Source: Siphonodentalium dalli (lineage: Eukaryota; Mollusca; Scaphopoda; Gadilida; Siphonodentaliidae). From it: a stretch of DNA of 64,000 nucleotides. A model generated the notes under the pieces. The model was not told the DNA's origin, searched no databases, and saw only the letters and a program-made list of their open reading frames with translations. The position numbers and the translations under genes are program-made. Location: the NCBI GenBank assembly GCA_032622095.1, contig CP136064.1, forward strand, positions 138,153,954-138,217,953, given 5' to 3'. Each line of letters begins with the position of its first letter. The first letter of the stretch is position 1. Positions 22,070 to 34,819 of the stretch are shown in pieces.

Positions 22070-24019
22070 TAAGTTGCAGGATACGAGATCCTAATAATTG
22101 AAATTAAATTAAATTAATTATTTATTTAGCACATAGACTATATATAACATTTTAACAGATGTATATGTGTATGGACGGAATGTTGAATAATTATATATAT
22201 GGAAATGAAAATAAGATGGAATATTTTATAAGTTGAATGATCTGAATGAAATGACTATTTATGAAATTATTATATAAATAAAGTGAGTAATGCATGATGC
22301 TACTTTAGAATTAATTTGCCAAATGACTTATAGTAAGGATTAAACTTTAATGAACGAAGCTTTTAGAAACTTTATGAACTTGTGAAAATTTGTGAATTTG
22401 TGAAAATTAATGAAGTTATGAAAATTAATGCAGATTTTTGATTAACATGGTAAATGACTAGTAAATAAGGTTTGATATATGTTGCCCATTGTATTTGAAT
22501 TAAATAACTGAAATTATGTATCACAATGTTAAATGACTTGAAGCTGAATTATTATTAATTTGTGATACTACAGAAAAACTTATAATTTAGCTGTGAAAAA
22601 TATGTGATATAGTTAAAGATCATTTAACTTAGATTATTTGAATGAAATAATTAATATTTCATTCACAAATTAATTGTATGGGAATTAGAAAACTTCCCAA
22701 AGAAATATAAAAATGAACTTAGTTTTATAAATTTTTAAGTTTTAACCCCAGACTAAAAGTTATTTAAAAGCTAAACATTTAACAAACACTTTTTAAATTT
22801 GTGGGGAAATAGCCTAAAAGTTTCAAATATATTTTACGCAGAAAATTAAATAACTTTAAACATATTTACAACAGGCCGGCACAGAAATAACACTTTGATG
22901 ATACGATACAACGCAAAACAATTACACAACATATGAACAAGGCACATACACCGATAAATATTTGAGCTCACTGGTTGAAGTTTAAATATATATTTGTTGG
23001 GGTATTGGAATATTTAATAATGAGAACTGTTATGGAAATCTGATAGAATCAAAGACATTTTATGTTGTCTTATAAATAACCTGTTCAACTCCCTATGGGT
23101 CTTACATAATACGGTTGCCCACATATTTTGGAGATTTACGAATGCGACATATAGTTCTAGGCGCGAACCAGATACTATATAAATGAAGACTGTCCCTACA
23201 GTCACACAGTAGCGAACACCGGTGATCATGTGGATTATGCACTGAGGATATTAAAATACCACTACAAACTTATTTATGAGAAATATAATAAATGAAGATG
23301 GCTTAATATGGTTGCATATCAAGACATGATTTCACTTATTCTAAAACCATATGAAATATGAAGTTTTTATAACACTTTAAATATTAGATGAACTTACTTA
23401 GCTGAATTAATGGCTAAGTAATGAAATAATAGAAATAGCTTAATAGCTTAAAATGTTGCAGAAAATGCAACTGAAACTTACTATGACTTAGCCCCATTAC
23501 CGGCCAAGCAAGATTAATAATGAAATAAGTGAATTATGTGAAATAGGCATAGACTTGATTAATGCCTTTAAATATAAAAAGTATGTGAGATATTAAATGG
23601 TAAGATTAGGAAATGAGACTTTATTGGCACCATTTACATGCCAATGAATAAAACTACAAGGGCTGATAAGTACAGAGTCCACAGGTGGTCACCTGAAATA
23701 TATGTAGTCAATGCAGAGTGATGATATGACAGATATTTAATACTTAGCCTTACCAGAGAATGATACTTCTTACTTACTGACATTACTGGAACAAATCCTA
23801 GAGCGTCGTAGTAAATTTTGTTCCAGGGTTCTACACCGTACTGTATATCTTTGCTAAAATTTCTTAAACTGCCTTTAAACTGAGCACTTAGACTAACTTT
23901 AAATTTATTTACTAAAAAAAAACTATTTCCCTAATATATATTTTATGAATAAAATACAAGTGGGAAGACTAAACCCTATCGGTATAATACAAGGCATACA
24001 ATTCAGTCATCTGATGTAC
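22070..24019. other. Very AT-rich gene-free sequence
   Basis: Dense in TTAAATTAAT, TATATA and GTGAAAATTAATGAA words. Short imperfect direct repeats of TTTGTGAA/AAAATTAATG lie at about 22375-22435. No domain or RNA gene is visible. Confidence 0.55.
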
Positions 24020-24550
24020 ATAGACCAGTCACTTCTGACTTTGGTCTGATTTGTAGCCCACTTGCAACTTCCATTTTATCTGCCACTTCAGGGTTATTTA
24101 TGTGGAAGGCAGATTTCTACAAGTGCTGATGTAACTGACTTAAATGTTGATGGATTTTGACCACTTCTGGTACTGTCACCATCAACATATCTCTTCAGAC
24201 CGTCAATTACTCAACACTTAGTCACTTCAGACATATATAGAATTTCTGCGACGCAAGACATGGGTAATAGGCCACTCGCTTAATGATTTTTACATGCTCA
24301 GCCATCAAGTCACTTCTGACTGAGTCGGATGGCAGAGTTTGATGTGTGACCACTTCTGGTACTACATTACCTAAATTTCCCAAAAAAGCTCTAAGTCAAA
24401 CTCATCATAAATAAATACATGGCTAAATAGAAAGATGCAGAAATTTGCATATAAAATATCTGTCAGTCTATTTCACATGGAACTTTGAACCACTTCTGGT
24501 CTGAACGTTCTCTGTGAGCAGGGTGCATGTGTTTGTCACTTCTGACATAA
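24020..24550. repeat. Scattered CACTTCTG(AC/GT) motif cluster
   Basis: The words CACTTCTGAC, CACTTCTGGT and CACTTCAGAC occur about eight times (near 24030, 24086, 24161, 24221, 24306, 24351, 24491 and 24538) at irregular spacing of roughly 45-140 bp. A degenerate tandem repeat or a chance-enriched element interior are both possible. Confidence 0.5.
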
Positions 24551-24827
24551 TGCACAATTAAACCAACACGACACAAGTGAAACTAGGCCATGAAAAATTA
24601 CCAAGTTATAAATTACTTATTAAAAGGTTTTAAGTGCTCATAATTAATTATTTAAATAAGTTTAGACAACTTATTAAAGTTTTAAATAAGAACACCTTAC
24701 TATACAAAGTAATATACCTGTGCCTTAGAAACTAAACAACACTTTCCTAGAATAAACAAGACTATGAATTATTTGATGCAGAACCTTGATTTACAAATTT
24801 TTAAGGCTTAAATACTAAAAGAATCTG

Positions 24828-24955
24828 CAGATAGTCTGCAAGCCAATGAGAATGCTGGAAATTTTTAGGTAAATATGCAGGCCAATAAGAACGCTTCTGC
24901 GAACAGAGCCTTGCAGAGAAAGGTGTCTGCAAGCCAATGAGGACGTTTCTGCGAT
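24828..24955. repeat. Three repeats around GCAAGCCAATGAGAACG
   Basis: TCTGCAAGCCAATGAGAATG, TGCAGGCCAATAAGAACG and TCTGCAAGCCAATGAGGACG recur at about 38-58-bp spacing, the last two followed by TTCTGCGA. Each has a CCAAT box. The sequence 200 bp downstream has TGACGTAA and AAATATGGCTGCGCCCATG. A promoter is conceivable, but no coding exon follows. Confidence 0.45.
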
Positions 24956-26213
24956 CTCGTGCATGCAGAGTAAATATAGTTCTATTGTGTGCGTGAATTG
25001 CGCATCTAAATAAATATTTATTTCACATATATTTATTATGCATAAGTAATTGAGTAACATTTATGTGGAATACATGATCGTTTGTGAAGGCACAACTTCC
25101 AAAGAGCAGACTACGTAAAACCGGAAAGTTTAACCAGCGATTACTTCCCCTGACGTAAACAAATATGGCTGCGCCCATGAAGTGAAAAATGTGTGAAAGT
25201 TGTTGATAAATTTTTGTGAATAACATTGTGACGATGTGAGATTTAGCACAAATGATGATGGCATATTGATAGGCGAAACGGCTAAGTATGAATGACTAAA
25301 TATTTGAATTATGAGATGATGAAATGCTAAATGCAACATTTACGAAATGAGTTAATGAAACGAGTAAAGGCAGGGCCTTTACAATACTTTAACAAACACT
25401 CTTTGTATGGTTGTTAAAAATGAATGATATTACTTCATTTTCTAACTCGAAGATATCAAAATGGGTTATATTACAACTAATAAATAGGACGTTCCTACTG
25501 TATGGTATTAAATCATGACTTTTCCATGCGTATAATCAACAATTGTTTTTTGAAAATTACATTTTGCCGACACTAAAGATTGCATCATGAGAGATTATGT
25601 TATCATAGGCCCAAACCACTGATCATTAACAAAAAAAAACTCTCTTGGAATCATATGACTTTTTTAAATTTAATTAGTTCCCGTTTTACATGGATGACAT
25701 CCATGTTACATTATAGACGACCGCCGTCACAGTCATGATATAAACATTGAGCACACCGAATTTGATATCACACTAAGCGATAACTAAGTATATTTACATA
25801 CTAAGTGTTGTCATCACTAAATCCAGCATTCTGATTGGTCGGCGCCCACGTGGCTAGTTGCAGTTATTTCTCGGTGAATGCGCAACGGCTCATAACACCA
25901 AGCTCATAACAACATCGATACGTCATTGGGTTTGGAAAGACGAACGCGTAATGTTTTCGGGTTTTACACAAGTTATGTCCACCTTCCTCACGGTTACATC
26001 TCCATAAAAACAGTCCACACGACAGTTAATCCTTATATAACGCAACACTAACTAAATTCCACAATATGTCGTATATCGTGCAGCATGTATATGGTGATTT
26101 CCTAAATTACTGTGGGATTTCAAATGTCATATGTTACAGTAAAGACATATGCGTTACACAATATACGTAACCTGTACATTTGTACTTTTCCAGTTCCATG
26201 TCGAAGAAGGAAG
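24956..26213. other. Spacer without recognised features
   Basis: Frames of 67-81 codons on the minus strand (24815-25339) have no recognisable domain. A CACGTG lies near 25848 and a CCAAT complement near 25835. No gene is supported. Confidence 0.45.
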
Positions 26214-27530
26214 AGTATAGTGGAGCAAATTAGTAAAAGAATTGTTCACTTCGTGACTAAAGCATGAAATTTTGCACACATGTACGTATTCACATAGTAA
26301 TTGATATTAGATATGGAGCCACGCTAAAATTTAACTTCTTTTAAAGGGTTTTCCGAATTTAAAGAGCGTTTCGTGATTACATAATTTATTAAATGTCACT
26401 ATTAATCTTACCGTGGAATCTGCGATTTAAAATTAGGTATATACAGTCAGTATGATTCTGCAAGATAGAATGGAACATTTTTAGGGCGAAATTGGAACTC
26501 CCCTTTCAAGATGACCGTCAGAGTGGCAACCGTAAGTGCAAAATTTGACGTGTTTTCACTAATATCTTCTAGACCAGTTTCTTCTGTATGTAACTGATTC
26601 GGAAATGTTACTTTATTCTGTGTTATTCATGTTAACTGATCCCTGGAGCAATGAAATATGCCATTCTTGGGATACCAGCCCCTTCCGATCCCTCAATAAT
26701 TCGATTTTACAGAACGCAATATGAAATTTCACCAAAAATCACTATTGGGATTCTAGTCATATTTCAACAAGAAGTGAGCAGAACTGTGCAAAGTAAGTGA
26801 GGCATACCATTACTCATGATTATTTCAACACAATGGAATCAAAATTGCCACTTTGGCTAAATATGGCTGTCAAAATGGCGGCCAAAATATGGAAAATGGT
26901 AAATATTGTCCCAGCGTGCCATGCAATCGCTTAAAAGTTGTGGATGATGAATAAAATTGGCTGTTCTATCATATATACATTGAATACTAATATTTATGAT
27001 GCATCTTGGACAAGTTTTACTATTTCATTAGCAAAATTATTAGAATTTTCTCTCAAAATCGGCAAATAAAATATATTTTCAGGTTTACACCATTTGTTCA
27101 AGTAAAATGGAACTATCTTTGGTGTTTATTGTTTTGATCCGGCTTAAATGCGTCACCCTGGTGTGTCTTTAGAAACATATACTCAAGCTGGCTTGCAAAA
27201 TTTGGTAGAAAAATTTATATTTTCAAGTGTATCCCGCACATTAGTATCTGCTCTTCTTTAAATGTAAGCACAGTGTGATTAACTTGGTTATTAAACATGT
27301 TACGTAATCAACTGACAACTATATGTTATATTATGGTTGTCCCAGTACCTTATGCGGCACGACAATTTCATTTTAAATCATGTAGCATGCAATTTTGCCG
27401 AAAACTTCTTATGGGATTCTGGCCAAGATATTGAAAGGAAATGAGCAGAACTCTGAAACTGAACTTAGAGGGCATAAGTATGTGCCTACTCTGGCCCAAG
27501 AACATGTGGAACCATTATAGGTAAGTGGGT
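26214..27530 (+). repeat. Family Y left inverted arm
   Basis: Pairs with 30780-32077 in inverted orientation, with frequent small gaps and mismatches. The sequence is diverged enough to exclude a very recent origin. Confidence 0.75.
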
Positions 27531-27834
27531 GTCAGACAATGTAACACATTTATCGGAGTAGGCGTCCCCACCCATAGCACACTAGAATGACAGGGAAATA
27601 GCCAGCGTAATACACTGGCTGGTGGAGCAGAAAGCCTTTTGGAAAGTAAAACAAGGAGATTCGCGAACAACTGATTAATAACATCAAATTCTAGGCCATT
27701 GGCAACAAGATGGATTAACTAATGTCAGGAAAACCGTTTCCTCCATTGTGCACCAAGATGAAGAACTCTCCCCCACCAAGATGAAGAACTCTCTGACATT
27801 GCCTCCCAATCGATTAACATATACTTGAGTTATT
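27531..27834. other. Element interior between the left arm and the TTAGCTAA region
   Basis: No coding domain. A short tandem repeat CACCAAGATGAAGAACTCTC occurs twice, at about 27758 and 27775. Confidence 0.5.
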
Positions 27835-29114
27835 CCCCTACCAAAATTTAGCTACACTAATGTTTCTAGTTAAACTACTAAATGTAAATGTACTAAAAAT
27901 ACACTAAACTGTTAGCTATAATTTAGCTATACTAGATAATAGCTAAGAATTACACTGAAACCTAGCTAAAACTTTAGTTAACATCTAGCGTAGCTAGAAC
28001 TTAGCTAATAATATATGCTAGATCTTAGCTAACATATTAGTTAGTTTTTAGCTTGATAGAAGGTTTGGCCCCAAGGATGTTCAAAAAACTAGATCTTAGC
28101 TAATTCAACATAGAACATATCATTCTGTGCTAGAATTTGGCTAATTTGACACAGACAAAGTTTTTGAAAACTGCACCTAGCTGAGAAGTAGCTAATCAAA
28201 CTTAGAATTGGGACATATAGTGAACTTAACTAGAATCTAGCTAATTTAACGCAAACAAATTACAAAACAAATCCACATAGCTAAAAGTTAGCTAATTTAA
28301 CTTATGAAATGACACCTGGCTAAAAAATAGCCAAACCAGCTTTGAATACAAATTTCATCTGGGTCACATGACTGAGTCATGTGAGTCGTCATGTGACTGT
28401 GCAGACGTCACTGTTATCTATGGCAGACATTTTGAATCAACTGTGCACTGAGTTTAATTCATGTTTTATCACAACAATCTTTAGGTTAGTTATTGATTGT
28501 GTGGCTTTAATGTTTTCTATTTGACTCATAAAATATGGTTGTAGTGATATTTTTATTTATGATATTATTTTAACAATTATTTTTCGATTTCCAAGAATGA
28601 CCTTCAGGTCCAGGACCACTATCTAGAATATAACTATAGTACAGTATTAATCAACTAGCATCCAGACCATACTAAATCTCAGCTAAAAATTAGCTAATTG
28701 ATGTAACTAAAAAGTAGCTAATTGTTAGCTAGATGATAGCTAAATTTAGCTAATATTTAGTTATATTCTAGTTACAATTTAGCTATTTTTAGCTTTTTAG
28801 TTCAGTATTGACCATACTAAATCTTAGCTAAAAATTAGCTAACTGATGTAACTAAAAAGTAGCTAATTCTTAGCTAAATTATAGCTAAATATATAATTAG
28901 CATAGTTGAAACGGTTAAAAGTTAGCTAACGCTCATGTGTTTTTATCAAAGAAAATTCATCTTAGCTAATATCTAGCTAATTTCAGCTAATATCTAGTTA
29001 AGCTAAATAGTAACTACGATATTGACTAGATCTTTAATACCTAAATGTTAGCTAATGTGACTGGCTAATAATTGGCTAATAATTAACTAGAATATAACTG
29101 ATTTTTGGTAGGGG
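27835..29114. repeat. TTAGCTAA-dense segment bounded by CCCCTACCAAAA inverted ends
   Basis: The left edge CCCCTACCAAAA (27835) is mirrored by TTTTTGGTAGGGG (29102-29114). In between, TAGCTAA, TTAGCTA, CTAGCTAA, TTAGTTA and related words occur dozens of times without a fixed period. The core TTAGCTAA is its own reverse complement. A window without such words lies at about 28350-28600. A truncated inverted copy of the right half sits at 63010-63390. No frames or splice-like exons are seen. Confidence 0.85.
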
Positions 29115-29134
29115 TTATGGAAAGTTAGAGCTAC

Positions 29135-30750
29135 CAAAAGTGCAACTGTACAACTCACCCAAGACTATACAATCATGTTATATATACATAAACACCACAC
29201 AAATGACCATGTCGCCACTCGCTTTATACACATACACCTCACCCATAACCATACAACCTTACTTGGGCTTACCCGTAAACCACACACATGGCTATACAGC
29301 CATGAGTCACCATTCAGGTACACCAGGTATACTCCTGCACTTCACCCATGGCCATATAGTCGCTTCCTGTATACATATTCACCACATTCGTGATAATACA
29401 GTCACTTATTGTATACCTATTCGCCTGGCCATTGGCCATATATTTGCCACATTTAGGACAATATATCCACTCATGGTATACATATACACTACAATCATAA
29501 CCATAGAGTAACTGCGGGTATACATATACACCTCAGCAATGGCCACACAGCCCTTTTAAATATACCAATCCCCCGCAAACATGGCCATTCACACACTCCA
29601 GGCTTGAAAAAACCTCCTTACTCAAGACAATTCAGCCACTCACTGTATACCCATACACAACATTCTTGACCATACAGTCACTCCTTGTTTACCAATTCAC
29701 GTCACCATTGGCCATACGATCACTCCCTGTATATTTATTGGCTACACCCATGGACATATAGCCAATAAATATATACAATGTGCATACACACCCCACAATG
29801 TCTATTATAGAGTCACGCCTGGTATACATTGATATCTCATAATTGACCATACAGACATTCTAGATATGGCAATACATTGCGCAGCACCTCACCTTGGCAT
29901 ACAGTCACTCCCTGTATACCTTTTCTTCACACCATGACCATATATCCACTCAATATATACATATACACCCCACTGACCCATATAGTCAATCCATGTATAC
30001 ATTTACATCTAACCAATGGATATACCAATACCCTGCACGACAATTCGTACACTCCAGATTTCCATATACACATCGCCCATGGCAATTCAGCCACTGCGTA
30101 TACTCAGTTACTCACACGCCCCGTCCATGATCATACAGATACTCTCTGTACATCTATACATCCACCAAAGACAATACAGTCACGGCAGAGATGCATATAC
30201 ATCACATATACAACCAAGACCACAAGGGCACTTCGTATATACCCACATATTGCCAATGACCACCCAACTATACTCCATGTGTGCATATACACATCAACAA
30301 TACTGACCGTACAGTCATTCCATGTACACCTATGTACATTACACATAAGCAAACAATCACTCCCTATTTATTTATTCACACATCCACAGTCCAACACATG
30401 GTCATACAGCCAACATATGTATACATGTACATATACATCCATCCATGACAATAGTCACTCAAGGTATGCATGTATATATCAATGATGACCACACAGTCAT
30501 TATATATATACATAAACAACTCACAGATGAATATACAGCTACTATCATTATACCAAAACACCATTTCAATAACCACACAAACAATCCTTGTATAGCTATT
30601 CACCTCACACATGACCATACGGTCACCACTTGTATACCTATACATCTCACCGTGGACACACCATCCCATCACCATATAGCAACTCCTTCGCACCATTCAT
30701 GACCATACAATAACTCCATGTAGAATTATCCACTTCATCTATGATAACAC
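29135..30750. repeat. Minisatellite of about 42-bp period
   Basis: Degenerate tandem repeat built on TATACATATACACCTCACCC, ATGACCATACAGTCACTCC and similar words, about 38 units. For example CATACAGTCACTCCCTG (29896), a variant near 29938 and CATATAGTCAATCCATG (29978) are about 41-42 bp apart. Because 42 is a multiple of three, both strands stay open for long stretches (202 codons at 29877-30485). The predicted peptides are His/Tyr/Thr-rich with no known domain and are best seen as by-products. Confidence 0.85.
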
Positions 30751-30779
30751 ATTCACTCCCTGGCTGCCATTTCGACATA

Positions 30780-32077
30780 CAAACAATATATTAAGTTCAT
30801 TTCCATGCTAATGGTCGAGAATAGCCACATATGATTTCACTCAGTTCCGTTTAGACGTTATGCCCATTTCCGTTCAAAAATATGGCCAGAGTCCCAAAAG
30901 ACATTTTTGGCAAAATTCCACACTACAGTACATCATTAAAAATGAATTTGTCATGCCCCAGAAGCTACAGGGACAACGAGAATGAAACATGTAGTAGTCG
31001 GTGGATTAAGAAACATGATTAATAACCAAGTGAGTTACAATTTGCTAACTCTTGAGAACCGAATAATCATGTTCGGGATATATGTAAACAGAAATCAATT
31101 TTATTTTTACCAGATTTGGTTGCCATTTTGGAAGCCATCTTGAGTAATTTTGAGTCAGATTAAAACAATGAACATTTTGATAGCAAATATAATTCCATTT
31201 ACTTGAATAAATGGTCCAAACCTGAAAAGTTAATTTTTGCTGATTTTGAAAAATCCAATAATTCTGGTATTGTCAGTGGTTACATTAGTAACAACAAACC
31301 AATGTGCATCCGAAATGTTAGAATTTAATGTATATAAGACAGCATAGACAATTTTATTCATCGAACCAACCATTACATGGCACGTTGGGCCAATATTTAC
31401 CTTTTCCCAGATTTTGGTCGCCAGTTTGGCAGCCATTTTCAGACCAAGTGACAATTTTGGTTCCATTGAGTTGAAATATTCATAAGCCATGGTATGCCTA
31501 ATTTAGTTTGCACAATTCTGTCCATTTCTTGTTAAAATATGACTAGAATCCTAACGGTGATTTTTTGTGAAATTTCGTACCGAGTTCTGTACAATATAAT
31601 TTTTGAGGGATTGGAATGGCATATTTCATTGTTCCAATGATTAATACAAAAATAAAGTCACAAATCTGAACCAGTTCCATACAGCAGAAACTGATCTAGA
31701 AGATATTAGTGAAAAAACGTCAAATTTTCTACTTTATACGGCTACCATTTTGACGACCATCTTGGACGGGGGTTCCAATTTTACCTTAAAAATGTGGTAT
31801 TATATATCGCAGAATCATACCTAATGTATATGCCAAATTTTAAATCACATATTTAATGCTAAGATTAATTGCGATATTTAATAAATTATATGATCGCGAA
31901 ACTCTATTTAAATTTGGAAAACCCCTTAAAAGAGGGGTTAAAATGAAATTTCAGCGTGGCTCCATATCTAATATCAATTAGTATGTGAATATGTATATAT
32001 GTGCAAATGTTCATGCTTTAGTCACAATTTGAACAATTGCTTTGAAAATTGGACTTAATCTACTCCACTAGTACTTT
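30780..32077 (-). repeat. Family Y right inverted arm
   Basis: Reverse complement of the left arm. See the element entry for landmark pairs. The 86-codon minus-strand frame at 31230-31490 lies wholly inside it and has no recognised domain. Confidence 0.75.
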
Positions 32078-34112
32078 AATATATGCGGGAGCTCACTTGT
32101 TAAAGGAGTTTTTGCCATATGACCCTTATCTTGTCACATAAACGATATATGGGCTTTTATTGTTACTCGAACGACTTTTTTCATAATTGTTTTATTCGAC
32201 ACAAAACACGATGACAATGGACATGCATTATTCCAACAAAACATAAACTGACGTTGTGATATGGCCAAGAGGCTGAAACGGCGATAAACCTCAATCAACC
32301 GACCAACATGCATGGCTGTTCCCGTGGCTTATTAAAATCCCTTGATCTGTATTGTTCATAATATACATGTATCTGACTGATTGTGTTAATATTATTGTAT
32401 TAGCTGAAACATGAATAGTGGGTGCGTTAATATTTTGATAGGAACAATCGGATACAATACATGTACCGGTACATGTATAATGCAGCAATCAACACATTTA
32501 TTAAGGAAACCAATATACAATGGTATATGCCAGTACAAAATGTGAATATATACACCTATACTTAAATTGACCACATCTAACGTGGTGTCACCCCGGTAAT
32601 AATGTGGTACTGTAGCGCGTTAATATCCAACACAGCAGTAAGGTTACCGCATATTAATACCACTTCAACACTGTGCATACCGTGTTACACTCCAATGTAT
32701 GCGCTCACGGTTAGAGACCGGGTCGAATTTTACGGACAATATATGTATCGCTCCGCGTACTAATTTCCCCAACGACTATTACAAGCCCTGCATGTGTGAG
32801 GTAGATAATACATCGGTTAATAGTGTTCCAAGTATACACGTAGGACATGAGCACACTCGATAGAACATTTGTATAATGTGGGGTTTTGCTGTCAAATTAA
32901 AAAATCCACCCATCGCATGGTGTCAGGTCGCATTGATTGGCACTACACAGGCAGGCACACAAATAAAATGCAGTGATTAATTCTATATCTGTGGAACTTT
33001 TAACGAGATCCTAATGTCGTATTATTTTTGTTCAACTATCGGCGTGACGACCGGTGTCATAACCGCACGCCACAGTATCCCCACTGCAGTGATCGTCTCG
33101 ATACCGCGGTGGATACCATATACATGTACTACCGGTAATACCAGCATATCACCCAGTTTTCAGGTCAATTACAACGAGGATAGTACTAAACTAGTATGTC
33201 ATGTAATTATAATGTGTATATGAGACATGTGGGTAATATGAACAAGACAGTCAATGACTGTGGAGTGAGCACCTGACTTTAAAGACGGAGAAGACTGTGA
33301 CTCTGAAGACTGCAATAGTCAGTACTTGTTAAATCACTTTAAAACAAGTAGTTATAAACAGGGACATAGCTAGATGGTTTTCTTTGACAGGCAGAGGGTA
33401 TTTAAACTTGAAATTTCCAATTGCAAACCCCTGACTTAGAACCATTCGATTCCTAACTGTGCCAAACTATATATTTTACAACTGGTGCTTCAAGCTAGCT
33501 CATAAAGTTAGAAATATTCTAAATGTGGCGACTTGTTGGTCTGATTACAACAGATTTTCGTCTGAATACCAAAGTCGGGGTATAATCCAGAACCCCTCGC
33601 ACCAATTACGTGGTTCTAAACTCAGCTCATACATCAACCGATGAGGTTAACAGTCCATATATATGGGGTAAATCTCCTATATCTGCCCCTATTTGAACCA
33701 AATGTAAAACCCAAATCAATTGATCTAGTAATAAGATGAAGTGAATTCATTTTCCTCAAAATAGTTACAAAAATATTAGTTATCAGCATTGCACCACTGA
33801 TAAATGTTCCATGAAATTATCTACATAATAAATAAGACATATCATGAGCATAGATGAAACGAGTTAATGAAGACTAACACCACAGGTATGTACTGTACCG
33901 GCACTATCCACACAAAACACCATCTATGTATCACGGCTATGGGTTCGAACTTCATAAAATAACAGAGGAAGCTGGGAACCTGGTGTGAATTAAACTGTGG
34001 CGGGGTCACAAGCATGTCTACCACTGCTGATCAGAAAAATATGCCATTAACCTTATCATGGCTAGGGCTCCCTGAAAAAAAACCCTGGTCCAATGCACAC
34101 TTATATGTGTGA
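32078..34112. other. Spacer without recognised features
   Basis: No domain-bearing frame, RNA gene or repeat family is visible over 2 kb. Frames of 60-69 codons look random. Confidence 0.5.
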
Positions 34113-34216
34113 TTCTCCCACTGTGAGCCTCGCATATATAAGAAAATACATTGGTCTAACAATATTTACCTTGACATTGTAAGTCTTTTATATATGCGAG
34201 GCTCACTATGGGAGAT
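34113..34216. repeat. Inverted repeat, 27-bp arms
   Basis: CTCCCACTGTGAGCCTCGCA followed by TATATA (34116-34141) is mirrored by TATATATGCGAGGCTCACTA and TGGGAG (34190-34214), around a 48-bp loop. Probably the tip of a small foldback element. Confidence 0.75.
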
Positions 34217-34819
34217 TACCATATACAAGAGTTTACAGAGGCACATGATATTTAATGCTGCACCAGCGCATCTCCCGTCATGGAAGGGTTAAATGGCAAA
34301 AGTAGCTTGAGGGTGGAAATGATTCATCATATCACAGGTTAATTCAACCAGGCCCACACACGATTTTGTGTTCCATTGTGCGTGCGTGATAATTTATAGC
34401 ACAAACTCATATTTCTTTCGCCCATTGTTGATAGAAATACATGATTTGCAATTTTGTCAACAATTCACAATTTCACTCACCCCGCATGGTAGCATAGACT
34501 AAGTGACTAGTGTTGTTATATGTTTGTCATATTTTCACAATAAAAGGTAACTACTGCCAGGAATGAAATGAAATTGTAAATCAATAACCATAATTCTCAT
34601 TTGCAATAGCAGTAATCGAAAGACACAATAACAAGATTTTGCTTTAGGCCCGCTGATCTAAATGTACTGTGCAACAAAAGTGCTCGCATAAACTTAGAAC
34701 GGCAGCGTCGTATTAGATAATAATTGCTGACATCACAAAATCAGATCTAGTCTATATGCGACACAAAGTGTATGATTTAACGTGATTTCTGGAGTGATTA
34801 TAAACAATTATTTTCAGCT
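34217..34819. other. Spacer or 5' region of the LINE
   Basis: No coding similarity. It could include the LINE 5' UTR, but no boundary is visible. Confidence 0.4.

Larger units (their letters stand above)
26214..32077. mobile_element. 5.9-kb element with inverted arms of about 1.3 kb (family Y)
   Basis: The left arm (26214-27530) and the right arm (30780-32077) are diverged inverted repeats. Outermost, TAGTGGAG (26214) faces CTCCACTA (32070-32077). Then GTGACTAAAGCATGAA faces TTCATGCTTTAGTCAC, TATGGAGCCACGC faces GCGTGGCTCCATA, and further inward CAAAATGGCGGCC and GGGATTCTGGCCA have counterparts. The flanking TA on each side could be a 2-bp target duplication. The centre holds the TTAGCTAA-rich segment and the 42-bp minisatellite. 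No transposase frame is visible. It looks like a non-autonomous foldback DNA element. Confidence 0.75.

Noticed and set aside
29877-30485. 202-codon plus-strand frame as a gene
   Set aside because: It lies wholly in a 42-bp-period minisatellite whose length keeps frames open on both strands. Low-complexity product, no domain, and overlapping frames are just as long.
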